DNA from: Enterobacter genomosp. O
GTDB taxonomy: Bacteria > Pseudomonadota > Gammaproteobacteria > Enterobacterales > Enterobacteriaceae
Reading direction: 5' to 3'
DNA length: 64,000 nt
Assembly: GCF_001022965.1 (NCBI RefSeq)
Contig: NZ_LECZ01000027.1
Location: 124,001-188,000, forward strand
Position numbers and translations under genes: made by a program. Every line of letters begins with the position of its first letter. Within the stretch, counting starts at the first letter, position 1. Below are positions 8,726 through 18,746 of this stretch, piece after piece. The notes below the pieces were generated by a model, which ran no database searches, had not been told where the DNA came from, and saw only the letters and a list, made by a program, of their open reading frames with translations.

Positions 8726-10018
8726 ATGAGAATGCCAAGAATTGTGCTGATATCAGCACTGGTTTCGTGCGCCTTGTTATCAGGCTGCAAGGATGACAAA
8801 CCGTCTGCTGTCACGATTGAATTTATGCACTCGTCAGTAGAGCAGGAGCGTCAGGCGGTTATTACGAAACTGATCGATAAATTCGAGAAAGAGAATCCTG
8901 GTATTACCGTAAAACAGGTGCCGGTGGAAGAAGATGCCTACAACACCAAGGTGATTACGCTGGCCAGAACGGGGGCACTGCCCGAAGTGATTGAAGTCAG
9001 CCATGACTACGCAAAAGTCATGGACAAGGAGCAGCTGCTGGATCGCAAGGCTATCGGCGAAGCCATTAAGGCGGTAGGGGAAGACACCTTCTATGACGGT
9101 ATCCTGCGCGTCGTGCGTACGGAAGACGGCTCTGCCTGGACAGGCGTACCCGTCAGTGCCTGGCTGTCCGGCGTCTGGTATCACAAGGATGTGCTTGCCG
9201 CGGCGGGTATTGAAGAGCCGCGTAACTGGGAACAGCTGTTGAAGGCCTGCCAGAGTCTTAACGACCCGGCTAAAAAACATTACGGCATTGCGCTACCAAC
9301 CGCAGAAAGCGTGATGACCGAACAGGCATTCTCTCAGTTTGCCCTGTCCGGCGGTGCAAACGTTTTTGATGCTAAAGGGAATGTCGACATCGATACCCCT
9401 GAAATGGCGAAAGCCCTGGCATTTTACAAAGCCCTGGCCGCAACCACCATGCCTGGCTCCAACGATGTTATGGAGATCAAAGACGCCTTCATGAACGGTT
9501 CTGCGCCAATGGCCGTTTACTCCACCTACATCCTGCCGGCGGTCTTTAAAGACGGAAATCCGTCCAATCTCGGCTTTGTCGTCCCCACTGAAAAAACGTC
9601 TGCAGTCTATGGCATGGTCACCTCTCTGACGATCACCACCGGCCAAACCGAAGATGAAACGAAAGCGGCAGAGAAATTTGTCACCTGGATGGAACAGGCT
9701 CAACACGCCACTGACTGGGTAATGATGTCCCCGGGAGCGGCATTGCCAGTAAACAAGCTGGTAGTCGGCACGGAGACCTGGAAAAACAACGATGTGATTA
9801 AAGCGTTTGGACAACTGCCTTACGAACTGATTGCACAGTTCCCGAATGTGCAGGTGTTTGGTGCGGTGGGAGACAAAAACTTCACCCGCATGGGGGATGT
9901 GACGGGGTCCGGCATTATCAGTTCCATGGTGCATAACGTCACGGTGGGGCAACAAGCTCTCAGCGCGACCTTAAGCAACAGCCAGAAGCGACTGACTGAC
10001 CTGATTTCACAACGATAG
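8726..10018 (+). CDS. ycjN: ABC sugar transporter substrate-binding lipoprotein YcjN
   Basis: This 430-residue family-1 extracellular solute-binding protein has a lipoprotein signal with lipobox LLSGC (lipidated Cys21) and Lys-Asp-Asp after the Cys; a +2 Lys predicts outer-membrane sorting by the usual rule, so the final location is uncertain. The mature fold is typical of oligosaccharide/malto-type binders. It feeds permeases YcjO/YcjP encoded next. RBS AAAAAGGA lies before ATG 8726, 15 bp after ycjM. The substrate is probably the glycoside or disaccharide that the operon phosphorylases degrade; this is inference from context. Confidence 0.94.
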   Translation: MRMPRIVLISALVSCALLSGCKDDKPSAVTIEFMHSSVEQERQAVITKLIDKFEKENPGITVKQVPVEEDAYNTKVITLARTGALPEVIEVSHDYAKVMDKEQLLDRKAIGEAIKAVGEDTFYDGILRVVRTEDGSAWTGVPVSAWLSGVWYHKDVLAAAGIEEPRNWEQLLKACQSLNDPAKKHYGIALPTAESVMTEQAFSQFALSGGANVFDAKGNVDIDTPEMAKALAFYKALAATTMPGSNDVMEIKDAFMNGSAPMAVYSTYILPAVFKDGNPSNLGFVVPTEKTSAVYGMVTSLTITTGQTEDETKAAEKFVTWMEQAQHATDWVMMSPGAALPVNKLVVGTETWKNNDVIKAFGQLPYELIAQFPNVQVFGAVGDKNFTRMGDVTGSGIISSMVHNVTVGQQALSATLSNSQKRLTDLISQR

Positions 10019-10040
10019 GAGCGCTTTGCGGAAGGAAATT

Positions 10041-10922
10041 ATGAATACGTTGTTTTCTGGTCGTTCAGATATGCCTTTCGCCATGCTGCTGTTGGCCCCT
10101 AGCCTGATTTTGCTGGGGGGCCTGGTGGCCTGGCCGATGATTTCCAATATTGAAATCAGTTTTTTACGCTTGCCGCTTAACCCGCGCATTAGCGCTGTGT
10201 TTGTCGGGCTCGACAATTACATTCGCATTCTCAGTGATGCGGCATTCTGGCATTCGCTGTGGATGACGTTCTGGTACACGGCACTGGTTGTGATGGGTAG
10301 CACGGTGCTGGGGCTGGCCGTAGCCATCTTCTTTAACCGGGAGTTTCGTCTGCGAAAAACGGCGCGTTCGCTGGTGATTTTGTCCTATGTCACCCCGTCC
10401 ATTTCGCTGGTATTTGCCTGGAAATACATGTTCAACAACGGCTACGGCATCGTGAACTATCTGGGCGTTGACGTGCTGCATCTGTATGACCAGGCCCCGC
10501 TGTGGTTCGACAATCCTGGCAGCAGCTTTGTGCTGGTGGTGCTGTTCGCCATCTGGCGTTACTTCCCGTACGCGTTCATTTCGTTCCTGGCGATTTTGCA
10601 GACCATTGATAAATCACTGTATGAAGCCGCGGAAATGGACGGAGCAAATGCGTGGCAGCGTTTTCGCATCGTCACGCTGCCCGCGATTATGCCGGTGCTG
10701 GCGACGGTGGTCACGCTGCGCACTATCTGGATGTTCTACATGTTTGCGGATGTCTACCTGCTGACGACCAAGGTCGATATTTTAGGCGTCTATCTTTACA
10801 AAACCGCCTTCGCTTTCAACGATTTGGGTAAGGCAGCGGCTATCTCCGTCGTGCTGTTCGTGATCATCTTCGCGGTGATTCTGCTGACCAGAAAAAGGGT
10901 AAACCTCAATGGCAACAAATAA
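10041..10922 (+). CDS. ycjO: ABC sugar transporter permease YcjO
   Basis: This MalF-type inner-membrane permease has six predicted membrane helices and the EAA loop that docks on the ATPase (YEAAEMDGANAWQRFRIVTLP split at about residues 193-213). ATG 10041 behind AAGGAAA gives 293 residues, the E. coli length; an upstream TTG at 10026 is not needed. It overlaps ycjP by 14 bp, implying coupled expression of the permease pair. Confidence 0.95.
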   Translation: MNTLFSGRSDMPFAMLLLAPSLILLGGLVAWPMISNIEISFLRLPLNPRISAVFVGLDNYIRILSDAAFWHSLWMTFWYTALVVMGSTVLGLAVAIFFNREFRLRKTARSLVILSYVTPSISLVFAWKYMFNNGYGIVNYLGVDVLHLYDQAPLWFDNPGSSFVLVVLFAIWRYFPYAFISFLAILQTIDKSLYEAAEMDGANAWQRFRIVTLPAIMPVLATVVTLRTIWMFYMFADVYLLTTKVDILGVYLYKTAFAFNDLGKAAAISVVLFVIIFAVILLTRKRVNLNGNK

Positions 10923-11751
10923 ACGCGTGCTGGGTCGTATTGGTTTTTATCTGGGGCTGGCGGTGTTTCTGGTCATCACGCTGTTCCCGTTCTTCGTGAT
11001 GTTAATGACGTCGTTAAAGAGCGCGAAAGAGGCGATATCGCTTCACCCGACCATACTGCCGCAGGAGTGGACGCTGCAGCATTACGTCGACATTTTTAAC
11101 CCGCTGATTTTCCCGTTTGTGGACTATTTCAGAAACAGCATGGTGGTGTCGTTGACCTCATCGGTGATTGCCGTGTTTCTCGGCACGCTGGGGGCTTACG
11201 CCTTATCCAGGCTGCGTTTTAAGGGCCGCACGACGATCAATGCGAGTTTTTACACCGTCTACATGTTCTCCGGGATATTGCTGGTGGTACCGCTGTTCAG
11301 AATCATCACTGCTCTGGGGATCTACGACACCGAGCTGGCGCTGATTATCACCATGGTGACCCAGACGTTACCGACAGCGGTGTTCATGCTGCGCAGTTAT
11401 TTCGACACCATTCCGGACGAGATTGAAGAGGCCGCGATGATGGACGGCCTCAACCGTCTGCAAATCATCTTTCGCATCACCGTGCCGCTGGCGATTTCCG
11501 GCCTCGTCTCGGTGTTTGTCTACTGCTTTATGGTGGCGTGGAACGACTACCTGTTTGCGTCCATTTTCCTGTCCAGCGCCAGTAATTTCACGCTGCCGGT
11601 TGGGCTGAATACGCTCTTTAGCACGCCAGATTATATCTGGGGTCGCATGATGGCGGCATCGCTGGTGACGGCGCTTCCGGTGGTCATCATGTACGCCCTG
11701 TCTGAACGTTTTATTAAAAGTGGTTTGACCGCCGGCGGCGTTAAGGGCTGA
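10909..11751 (+). CDS. ycjP: ABC sugar transporter permease YcjP
   Basis: This MalG-type permease of 280 residues has an N-terminal helix (GFYLGLAVFLVITLFPFFVM) and the EAA motif EEAAMMDGLNRLQIIFRITVP at about 181-201. It forms the heterodimeric channel with YcjO and uses the YcjV ATPase encoded at the end of the operon. The start lies inside ycjO and the stop is 31 bp before ycjQ. Confidence 0.95.
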   Translation: MATNKRVLGRIGFYLGLAVFLVITLFPFFVMLMTSLKSAKEAISLHPTILPQEWTLQHYVDIFNPLIFPFVDYFRNSMVVSLTSSVIAVFLGTLGAYALSRLRFKGRTTINASFYTVYMFSGILLVVPLFRIITALGIYDTELALIITMVTQTLPTAVFMLRSYFDTIPDEIEEAAMMDGLNRLQIIFRITVPLAISGLVSVFVYCFMVAWNDYLFASIFLSSASNFTLPVGLNTLFSTPDYIWGRMMAASLVTALPVVIMYALSERFIKSGLTAGGVKG

Positions 11752-11782
11752 GGCGGCCAATATTTTTTACCAGGAGCAAGTC

Positions 11783-12835
11783 ATGAAAAAGTTAGTTGCA
11801 ACAGCGCCTCGTGTGGCGGCGCTGGTGGAATATGAAGATCGTCCGGTTGCAGTACATGAAGTGAAAATTCGTGCACGCTTTGGCGCACCAAAACACGGAA
11901 CTGAAGTGGTGGATTTCCGTGCGGCAAGTCCGTTTATCGATGAAGAGTTCAACGCTGAGTGGCAGATGTTTACCCCGCGTGAAGAGGGTTCGGCGCGCGG
12001 GATCGAATTCGGTAAGTTCCAGCTGGGCAATATGATTGTAGGTGACATCATCGAATGCGGTGATGACGTCACTGAATACCAGACAGGCGATCGCGTCTGC
12101 TGCTACGCACCGCTGCAGGAGACGGTTATCGTGAATGCCGTTAACAACTACAAGCTGCGCAAAATGCCGCAGGGCGCCTCCTGGAAAAATGCCGTCTGCT
12201 ACGATCCGGCACAGTTTGCGATGAGCGGCGTGCGCGATGCCAACGTGCGGGTGGGTGATTTTGTGGTGGTGGTGGGTCTTGGGGCGATTGGACAGATCGC
12301 GATCCAACTGGCGAAAAAAGCTGGCGCGTCCATCGTCATCGGCGTCGATCCTATCGCACATCGTTGCGAAATTGCCCGCCGTCACGGGGCCGACCACTGC
12401 CTTAATCCGATCGGTACTGATGTCGGTCTTGAAATCAAAACGCTGACCGGAAAGCAGGGTGCGGACGTTATCATCGAAACCAGCGGCTTTGCAGATGCCC
12501 TGCAGTCCGCGCTGCGCGGACTCGCCTACGGCGGCACCATCTCCTACGTCGCCTTCGCGAAGCCGTTCGCAGAAGGCTTCAATCTCGGTCGCGAAGCGCA
12601 TTTCAATAACGCGAAGATTGTCTTCTCGCGCGCCTGCAGCGAACCCAATCCGGATTATCCACGCTGGAACCGCAAACGTATTGAAGAGACCTGCTGGGAA
12701 CTGCTGATGAACGGTTATCTCAACTGCGAGGACCTGATCGACCCTGTGGTCACCTTTGCCACCAGTGCTGAAAGCTACATGCAGTATGTCGATCGGCATC
12801 CTGAACTGAGCATCAAAATGGGCGTCACTTTTTAA
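11783..12835 (+). CDS. ycjQ: YcjQ, zinc/NAD-dependent D-guloside 3-dehydrogenase type MDR
   Basis: This 350-residue medium-chain dehydrogenase has an N-terminal GroES-like half and a Rossmann half with the dinucleotide fingerprint GLGAIGQIAIQLAKKAGA near residues 161-178. E. coli YcjQ oxidises the C3 hydroxyl of D-gulosides. With YcjR and YcjS it forms a route converting gulosides to glucosides: oxidation at C3, C4 epimerisation, re-reduction. RBS CCAGGAGC precedes ATG 11783. The 375-residue open frame on the opposite strand (11792-12919) is a shadow. Confidence 0.92.
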   Translation: MKKLVATAPRVAALVEYEDRPVAVHEVKIRARFGAPKHGTEVVDFRAASPFIDEEFNAEWQMFTPREEGSARGIEFGKFQLGNMIVGDIIECGDDVTEYQTGDRVCCYAPLQETVIVNAVNNYKLRKMPQGASWKNAVCYDPAQFAMSGVRDANVRVGDFVVVVGLGAIGQIAIQLAKKAGASIVIGVDPIAHRCEIARRHGADHCLNPIGTDVGLEIKTLTGKQGADVIIETSGFADALQSALRGLAYGGTISYVAFAKPFAEGFNLGREAHFNNAKIVFSRACSEPNPDYPRWNRKRIEETCWELLMNGYLNCEDLIDPVVTFATSAESYMQYVDRHPELSIKMGVTF

Positions 12836-12851
12836 GCTAAGGAGAGCAACA

Positions 12852-13640
12852 ATGAAAATCGCAACCCAAAACCAGGCCTTTTTCCCAACCTCGATTCTGG
12901 AGAAGTTCCAGTACATCAAAGCGATGGGTTTTGATGGCTATGAAATTGACGGCAAACTGCTGGTTGAGAACCTCGATGAGGTGAAAGCGGCTATCCACGC
13001 CACGGGGCTGCCGGTGACAACGGCCTGCGGCGGATATGATGGCTGGATTGGCGACTTTATTGAAGAACGTCGACTGAACGGTTTAACGCAGATTGAACGC
13101 ATTCTGGAAGCACTGGCGGAAGTGGGCGGAAAGGGCATTATCGTGCCTGCCGCGTGGGGGATGTTTACCTTCCGCCTGCCACCGATGACCTCTCCACGCA
13201 GCCTTGAAGGCGACCGCAAAGCGGTGAGCGCTTCGCTACGCTGGCTGGATGAGGTGGCGGCGCGCACCGGAACGACAGTCTACCTTGAACCGCTGAACCG
13301 CTACCAGGATCACATGATCAACACCCTGGCGGACGCGCGTCGCTATATCGAAGAGAATGCGTTGAAGCACGTACAGATCATCGGCGACTTCTACCATATG
13401 AATATCGAAGAAGATTCGCTGACGGAGGCGCTGCATCGCAACCGGGATCTGCTTGGCCACGTCCACATTGCCGATAATCATCGCTATCAGCCGGGAAGCG
13501 GTAGCCTGGATTTTGCCAGCCTGTTCGATCAGTTGCGCGCGGATCGTTACCAGGGCTATGTGGTTTACGAGTGCCGTGTTCGCGCCGACGATCCGGCTCA
13601 GGCTTACCAGGATTCACTGACTTATTTGCGTGAATGCTAA
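12852..13640 (+). CDS. ycjR: YcjR, sugar isomerase-fold 3-keto-guloside C4 epimerase
   Basis: This is a 262-residue xylose-isomerase-like TIM barrel. Candidate metal and acid/base residues are visible in VYLEPLNRYQDH, IIGDFYHMNIEE, HVHIADNHRYQPG and YVVYECRV, giving the usual Glu/Asp/His/Glu set. In E. coli it epimerises 3-keto-gulosides to 3-keto-glucosides between the YcjQ and YcjS steps. It is 16 bp after ycjQ with RBS AAGGAGAG. Confidence 0.92.
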   Translation: MKIATQNQAFFPTSILEKFQYIKAMGFDGYEIDGKLLVENLDEVKAAIHATGLPVTTACGGYDGWIGDFIEERRLNGLTQIERILEALAEVGGKGIIVPAAWGMFTFRLPPMTSPRSLEGDRKAVSASLRWLDEVAARTGTTVYLEPLNRYQDHMINTLADARRYIEENALKHVQIIGDFYHMNIEEDSLTEALHRNRDLLGHVHIADNHRYQPGSGSLDFASLFDQLRADRYQGYVVYECRVRADDPAQAYQDSLTYLREC

Positions 13641-13654
13641 GGATGGCGAGCGCG

Positions 13655-14710
13655 ATGAGTCCTTCAACACCTTCGCTACTGCGCGTCGCCATAATTGGCG
13701 CCGGGCAGGTCGCGGAAAAAGTACATGCCTCGTACTACGCCACGCGCGGTGATGTTCAGATGGTGGCTGTCATGGATAGCCACCCCGAACAGGCACAGGC
13801 GTTTGCGGAACGTCATGCCATCCCTTCTGCATGGCATGACGTGCGAGAGATGCTCGGGGCGGTTAAGCCGGATGTGGTGAGCGTCTGTTCGCCTAACCGG
13901 TTTCATTTTGAACACGTTATGGCAGCGCTGGAAGCATGCTGCCACGTGATGTGCGAAAAACCGCCGGCAATGACCCCGCAAGAGGCCGAACGGATGCGTA
14001 ACGCAGCGCGCAAGGCGGGAAAGGTGCTGGCGTATGATTTTCACCATCGTTTCGCACTTGATACGCAATTGCTGCGTGAGGCCGTAATGAACGGTGCGCT
14101 GGGAGAGATTTATTTCACCACGGCTCAGGCGCTTCGGCGCTGCGGGGTTCCGGGCTGGGGCGTCTTTACCAACAAATCGTTACAGGGCGGAGGACCTCTG
14201 ATTGATATCGGCATTCATATGCTTGATGCCGCGATGTACGTCCTGGGGTTCCCGGCGGTAAAAAGGGTGACGGCGCATAGCTTCCAGAGGCTGGGAAACC
14301 GCAAAAGCAGCGGCCAGTTTGGCGCGTGGGATCCTGCTCAGTTTACCGTTGAAGATGCCCTGTTTGGCACCATTGAATTTTGCAACGGCGGCATTCTGCG
14401 TCTGGATACGTCGTTTGCGCTCAATATTCGTGAGCAATCGATCATGAACGTCGCATTCTGCGGTGAAAAGGCGGGGGCCACGCTGTTCCCGGCGCACATC
14501 TACAACGACGAAGCCGGTCTTTTAGTCACCCTCACGCAGCGTGAAGAAGCTGATGATCAGCGTCATCTGCGCAGCATGGATGCCTTTGTACGGCATGTGC
14601 AGGGAGAGCCCGTCATGATTGCTGATGCAGAGCAGGGGCTGGTTATCCAGCAGCTTGTCGCCGCGCTGTATGAATCAGCAGAAACAGGGGAAAGCGTGAC
14701 GTTATGCTAA
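13655..14710 (+). CDS. ycjS: YcjS, Gfo/Idh/MocA D-glucoside 3-dehydrogenase
   Basis: This NAD-dependent oxidoreductase has the N-terminal Rossmann motif VAIIGAGQVAEKVHASYY, the family CEKPPA motif (general-base Lys) and the catalytic region GGGPLIDIGIHMLDAAMY. It reduces the 3-keto-glucoside formed by YcjR or runs in reverse. Three in-frame ATGs (13634, 13643, 13655) are possible. I prefer 13655, which gives 351 residues like E. coli and sits 11 bp after AAGGA; 13634 would overlap the ycjR stop. The 3' end overlaps ycjT by 7 bp. Confidence 0.9.
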   Translation: MSPSTPSLLRVAIIGAGQVAEKVHASYYATRGDVQMVAVMDSHPEQAQAFAERHAIPSAWHDVREMLGAVKPDVVSVCSPNRFHFEHVMAALEACCHVMCEKPPAMTPQEAERMRNAARKAGKVLAYDFHHRFALDTQLLREAVMNGALGEIYFTTAQALRRCGVPGWGVFTNKSLQGGGPLIDIGIHMLDAAMYVLGFPAVKRVTAHSFQRLGNRKSSGQFGAWDPAQFTVEDALFGTIEFCNGGILRLDTSFALNIREQSIMNVAFCGEKAGATLFPAHIYNDEAGLLVTLTQREEADDQRHLRSMDAFVRHVQGEPVMIADAEQGLVIQQLVAALYESAETGESVTLC

Positions 14711-16983
14711 ACGTGTCTGTCTTAACCGATCCGGGCTTTTGTCCACACAGCCTGAATAAATACGCCTCCATCATGGCCTGCGGTAATGGCTACATGGGGA
14801 TCCGCGCTACGCACGAAGAAGATTACACCCGGCAAACCCGAGGCATGTATCTTGCGGGCCTTTATCATCAGGCAGGTCGTAACGAGACCACTGAACTGAT
14901 TAACCTGCCAGACATGATCGGTATTGATGTTGAGCTGGATGGCGTCAATTTCACGCTCCTGTCAGGAGATATCCTTGAGTGGCAGCGCGAGCTGGCGTTT
15001 GCCAATGGCGAACTCCGTCGCAGCGTCCTCTGGCGCTCGCCCGACGGGAAACGCTATCGGCTGGAGAGTCGTCGTTTTGTATCGCTGGACCAGCTGCCGT
15101 TAGCGGCATTGCAGCTTTCGATCACGCCTCTTGATGCCGCCTCGCAGGTGGTACTGAAAACCGGCATTGACGCAACACAAACCAATAGCGGCAGACAGCA
15201 TCTGGATGAAATGTCGGTCAGAGTGTTAGACCAGCATTACATGCAGGGCGTGTATGAAACGCAGGACCGAGTCTCAGATGTTGTTGTGTCGGCGTTTTGC
15301 CAGCTCTCAACAAAGAGCGACAGCTGTTTCACCGCTAAAAATCGTCGTCTCAGCGTTCATCATTCGCTGACGATTGCGCAGGGTGACACTGTCACGCTCG
15401 AGAAAATCGTCTGGGTTACGCATCGCAGTGATAAAACCCTGTCGCAGGAGTCTTTCGCTCGCGACGCGCTGGCCGATCTCAAAGTCTGTGCGGCAAGGGG
15501 CTACGACGCGTTGCTTGAGAGCTCATCGTATGCCTGGAAAGAGGTCTGGCTTGACGCTCGGGTGGAAGTGACGTCAGCGGAACGCCAGGATCAGATCGCG
15601 CTGGATTATGCCGTCTGGCATCTGACCACCATGACGCCAGCCCATGATGAGCGAAGCAGTATCGCCGCCAAAGGGCTGACGGGAGAGGGGTATAAAGGCC
15701 ACGTCTTCTGGGATACCGAAATTTTTCTGCTGCCTTTCCATCTCTTCACGCGTCCCGAGGTCGCCCGTAGCCTGCTGCGTTATCGCTGGATCAACCTGCC
15801 CGGGGCGCGGGAAAAAGCCCGTCGCAACGGCTGGCCTGGTGCGCTATTCCCGTGGGAAAGTGCTGCGAGCGGTCATGAAGAGACGCCGGAGTTTGCCGCA
15901 ATTAACATCCGAACGGGCACGCGCCAGAAGGTGGCCTCCGCGCTGGCGGAACACCACATCGTGGCGGACATCGCCTGGGCCGTCGTCGCTTACTGGCAGG
16001 CAACGCACGATGATGCCTTTATGCGCAATGAAGGGCTGACGTTGCTGATGGAAACCGCCGCCTTCTGGATGGGGCGCGTAACGGATATCAATGGTCGTTT
16101 GGAAATCCATGACGTCATCGGACCGGACGAATACACCGAGCACGTGAACAATAACGCCTATACGAACTATCTGGCCTGGCACAATGTTGCCAGCGCGTGC
16201 CGGTTTATGGCGATGTTTGGGCGCGAGGATGAAGGTTTTACGCAGAAGGCCACACGGTTCCTGACGCGCTTATGGCTGCCGGAGGCCAATTCAGACGGTG
16301 TGATCCCACAGGATGACACCTTCATGGCGAAACCTGCTATCGATTTGAGTCGCTATAAAGAGAAAGCGGGTAAGCAGACCATTCTGCTCGACTATTCCCG
16401 CGCGGAAGTGAACGAGATGCAGATCCTAAAGCAGGCTGATGTGGTGATGCTTAACTACTTGTTGCCAGAGCGGTTTACGTCGCAGCAATGTGTCGCCAAC
16501 CTGGCGTTCTACGAGCCTCGTACGATCCATGACTCTTCGTTGAGCAAGGCCATTCACGGCATTGTGACTGCCCGCTGTGGTGATACCGAAGGAGCCTATG
16601 CCTTCTGGCGTGATGGTGTCGCTATCGATCTTGGGGACGATCCGCACAGCAGTGATGACGGTATTCATGCCGCAGCCACCGGCGCGATCTGGTCCGGCGT
16701 AATTCAGGGATTTGCCGGTATGCAGATTATGGAAGGGGAGTTGCATCTTGCGCCGAAACTCCCCGCTCACTGGCGAAGACTCGCTTTTCCGTTGCGCTGG
16801 CGGAACGCACGGCTGCACTTCACGTTTGAAAATGACGTTTTAACCATCGATACCACCGCGCCCGTCACGTTAACCCTGTGGGGGAAAACGGTGTGCATAT
16901 CGGCGCGGCAGGCACTGACTCGTAGGGAATTTCTTGCATCTTTTAATGGGACCGCTACCACGGAGGCCAGCCATGAAGCCTGA
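14704..16983 (+). CDS. ycjT: YcjT, GH65 disaccharide (kojibiose-type) phosphorylase
   Basis: This 759-residue GH65 inverting phosphorylase has an N-terminal beta-sandwich, a central (alpha/alpha)6 barrel and a C-terminal beta domain. The catalytic acid is Glu476 in [19 protein letters not shown]; the phosphate-binding region lies around [12 protein letters not shown]. coli YcjT phosphorolyses kojibiose to glucose and beta-glucose 1-phosphate, which the next gene product (YcjU) converts to glucose 6-phosphate. It overlaps ycjS and ycjU. Its last codons contain the second copy of the putative YcjW operator. Confidence 0.94.
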   Translation: MLNVSVLTDPGFCPHSLNKYASIMACGNGYMGIRATHEEDYTRQTRGMYLAGLYHQAGRNETTELINLPDMIGIDVELDGVNFTLLSGDILEWQRELAFANGELRRSVLWRSPDGKRYRLESRRFVSLDQLPLAALQLSITPLDAASQVVLKTGIDATQTNSGRQHLDEMSVRVLDQHYMQGVYETQDRVSDVVVSAFCQLSTKSDSCFTAKNRRLSVHHSLTIAQGDTVTLEKIVWVTHRSDKTLSQESFARDALADLKVCAARGYDALLESSSYAWKEVWLDARVEVTSAERQDQIALDYAVWHLTTMTPAHDERSSIAAKGLTGEGYKGHVFWDTEIFLLPFHLFTRPEVARSLLRYRWINLPGAREKARRNGWPGALFPWESAASGHEETPEFAAINIRTGTRQKVASALAEHHIVADIAWAVVAYWQATHDDAFMRNEGLTLLMETAAFWMGRVTDINGRLEIHDVIGPDEYTEHVNNNAYTNYLAWHNVASACRFMAMFGREDEGFTQKATRFLTRLWLPEANSDGVIPQDDTFMAKPAIDLSRYKEKAGKQTILLDYSRAEVNEMQILKQADVVMLNYLLPERFTSQQCVANLAFYEPRTIHDSSLSKAIHGIVTARCGDTEGAYAFWRDGVAIDLGDDPHSSDDGIHAAATGAIWSGVIQGFAGMQIMEGELHLAPKLPAHWRRLAFPLRWRNARLHFTFENDVLTIDTTAPVTLTLWGKTVCISARQALTRREFLASFNGTATTEASHEA
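16947..16960. promoter_or_regulatory. Putative YcjW operator 2, inside ycjT before ycjU
   Basis: This is an exact repeat of the 14-bp palindrome TGGGACCGCTACCA found after the ycjM promoter. It lies within the last codons of ycjT, immediately upstream of the ycjU ribosome-binding site (CGGAGG at 16961-16966). It could serve as an auxiliary operator, a roadblock or an internal control point. Assignment to YcjW is inference. Confidence 0.6.
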
Positions 16984-17638
16984 AGCCGTTGTATTCGATC
17001 TTGATGGCGTTATCACCGATACCGCGCATCTGCACTTTCTTGCCTGGCGTGCCGTAGCGCAGGAGATTGGCATTTCCATCGATGAGGCCTTCAACGAGGA
17101 ACTGAAGGGAATTAGCCGCATGGAATCTTTACAACGGATCCTGCGACAGGGTGGAAAAGAGGGGGCGTTTAGCGACAAACAGTGCCTGGCGCTGGCGAGT
17201 AAAAAAAATGCGCTTTATGTCCAGTCTCTGGCGTCGTTGACGCAGGACTCTCTGCTTCCCGGTATCCGCGACGTACTGGCGGAAATACGTGCGGCGAAGG
17301 TCAAAATCGGGCTCGCCTCCGTTTCCCTGAATGCGCCCGGCATATTGCACGCGCTGGGTATTCAGAAAGCCTTTGATTTTTGCGCCGATGCCTCACTCAT
17401 TGTCTGTTCGAAACCAGACCCGGAGATCTTCCTCGCAGCCTGCGCAGGTCTGAATGTGCGGCCTGAAGCGGCCATGGGTGTTGAAGATGCCCCCGCCGGC
17501 GTTGAGGCGATCAACGCCGCGGGAATGCTATCGGTTGGGATTGGCTCTGGCCTGACCCATGCGGGACTACAGCTTCATTCAACGCGGGAACTGACCTGGA
17601 AATGCCTGACCGATTTCTGGGCATCCCGGACGTATTGA
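16973..17638 (+). CDS. ycjU: YcjU, beta-phosphoglucomutase
   Basis: This HAD-superfamily mutase converts beta-glucose 1-phosphate to glucose 6-phosphate. Motif [10 protein letters not shown] supplies the nucleophile Asp9 and acid/base Asp11; ASVSLNA is motif II; KPDPEIF with GVEDAPAG are motifs III/IV. The start at ATG 16973 (221 residues, [12 protein letters not shown]) is supported by CGGAGG six bases upstream; a longer frame from 16934 would encode an unrelated 13-residue extension. It takes the product of YcjT, whose gene it overlaps by 11 bp. Confidence 0.95.
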   Translation: MKPEAVVFDLDGVITDTAHLHFLAWRAVAQEIGISIDEAFNEELKGISRMESLQRILRQGGKEGAFSDKQCLALASKKNALYVQSLASLTQDSLLPGIRDVLAEIRAAKVKIGLASVSLNAPGILHALGIQKAFDFCADASLIVCSKPDPEIFLAACAGLNVRPEAAMGVEDAPAGVEAINAAGMLSVGIGSGLTHAGLQLHSTRELTWKCLTDFWASRTY

Positions 17639-17651
17639 TAAGGAATTAACA

Positions 17652-18734
17652 ATGGCCCAACTGTCACTGAAACATATTCAGAAAATATATGATAACCAGG
17701 TCCACGTGGTTAAGGATTTCAATCTCGACATTGAGGACAAAGAGTTCATCGTTTTCGTCGGTCCGTCAGGCTGCGGCAAATCAACGACGCTGCGCATGAT
17801 TGCGGGGCTGGAAGAGATCTCCGCCGGTGAACTGGTCATTGACGGCGTTTGCATGAACGACGTGCCAGCCAAGTCTCGCGACATTGCCATGGTATTCCAG
17901 AACTATGCGCTTTATCCGCACATGACTGTCTACGACAACATGGCGTTTGGCCTGAAAATGCAAAAAATGGCGCCCGCGGTGATTGAGGAGCGCGTTAACT
18001 GGGCGGCCCAGATCCTCGGTTTACGGGAATACCTTAAGCGAAAGCCGGGTGCGTTGTCGGGCGGCCAGCGTCAGCGCGTGGCGTTAGGCCGGGCAATCGT
18101 GCGCGAAGCGGGCGTCTTCCTGATGGATGAGCCGTTATCCAACCTTGATGCCAAGCTTCGCGTGCAGATGCGGGCTGAAATCAGCAAGCTGCATCAGAAG
18201 CTCAATACCACGATGATTTACGTGACCCACGATCAGACGGAAGCGATGACGATGGCCACCCGCATCGTTATTCTGAAGGATGGCATTATTCAGCAGGTGG
18301 GGGCACCGAAGCAGGTTTATAACGAACCGGCGAATATGTTTGTTGCAGGCTTCATCGGCTCACCTGCCATGAACTTTATTCGCGGTGCGCTGGACGATCG
18401 TTATTTCGTGACGGAAACGCTGCGCCTGGCGATCCCGGAAGAGACGCTCGCGGCGCTCAATAACGCGGGATATCAGCGTAAAGCCGTGGTCTTTGGGATC
18501 CGCCCGGAAGATATTTTGACGCTTCAGAACCGTGATGACGACATTGCTGCGAAAGTCAGCGTAGCCGAATTGACGGGCGCGGAGTTTATGCTCTATGCCG
18601 CCGTTGGCGGACATGAGCTGGTTGTTCGCGCTGGAGCCGCGAATGACTATGCCGCAGGGGATAATATCGGCATTCAGTTCGATATGAATAAGTGCCATTT
18701 CTTCGACGCTGAAACCGAAGCGGCTATTAGATAA
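17652..18734 (+). CDS. ycjV: YcjV, ABC sugar importer ATPase, intact
   Basis: This is a full-length 360-residue MalK/UgpC-type ATPase: Walker A GPSGCGKST, Q-loop VFQNYALYPHMT, signature LSGGQRQRV, Walker B VFLMDEPLSNLD, H-loop VTHD, then a C-terminal OB (TOBE/MalK-type) regulatory domain. It powers YcjO/YcjP import. In E. coli K-12 the orthologue is annotated as a pseudogene; here the frame is complete, so the transporter is likely self-sufficient. It starts 13 bp after ycjU with RBS AAGGAA. Confidence 0.95.
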   Translation: MAQLSLKHIQKIYDNQVHVVKDFNLDIEDKEFIVFVGPSGCGKSTTLRMIAGLEEISAGELVIDGVCMNDVPAKSRDIAMVFQNYALYPHMTVYDNMAFGLKMQKMAPAVIEERVNWAAQILGLREYLKRKPGALSGGQRQRVALGRAIVREAGVFLMDEPLSNLDAKLRVQMRAEISKLHQKLNTTMIYVTHDQTEAMTMATRIVILKDGIIQQVGAPKQVYNEPANMFVAGFIGSPAMNFIRGALDDRYFVTETLRLAIPEETLAALNNAGYQRKAVVFGIRPEDILTLQNRDDDIAAKVSVAELTGAEFMLYAAVGGHELVVRAGAANDYAAGDNIGIQFDMNKCHFFDAETEAAIR

Positions 18735-18746
18735 GAAAGGTGTTCG

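Noticed and set aside
11792..12919. 375-codon open frame on the minus strand opposite ycjQ
   Set aside because: It is fully antisense to ycjQ, which has clear dehydrogenase motifs; no RBS or recognisable domain on the minus strand. GC-rich codon shadow.
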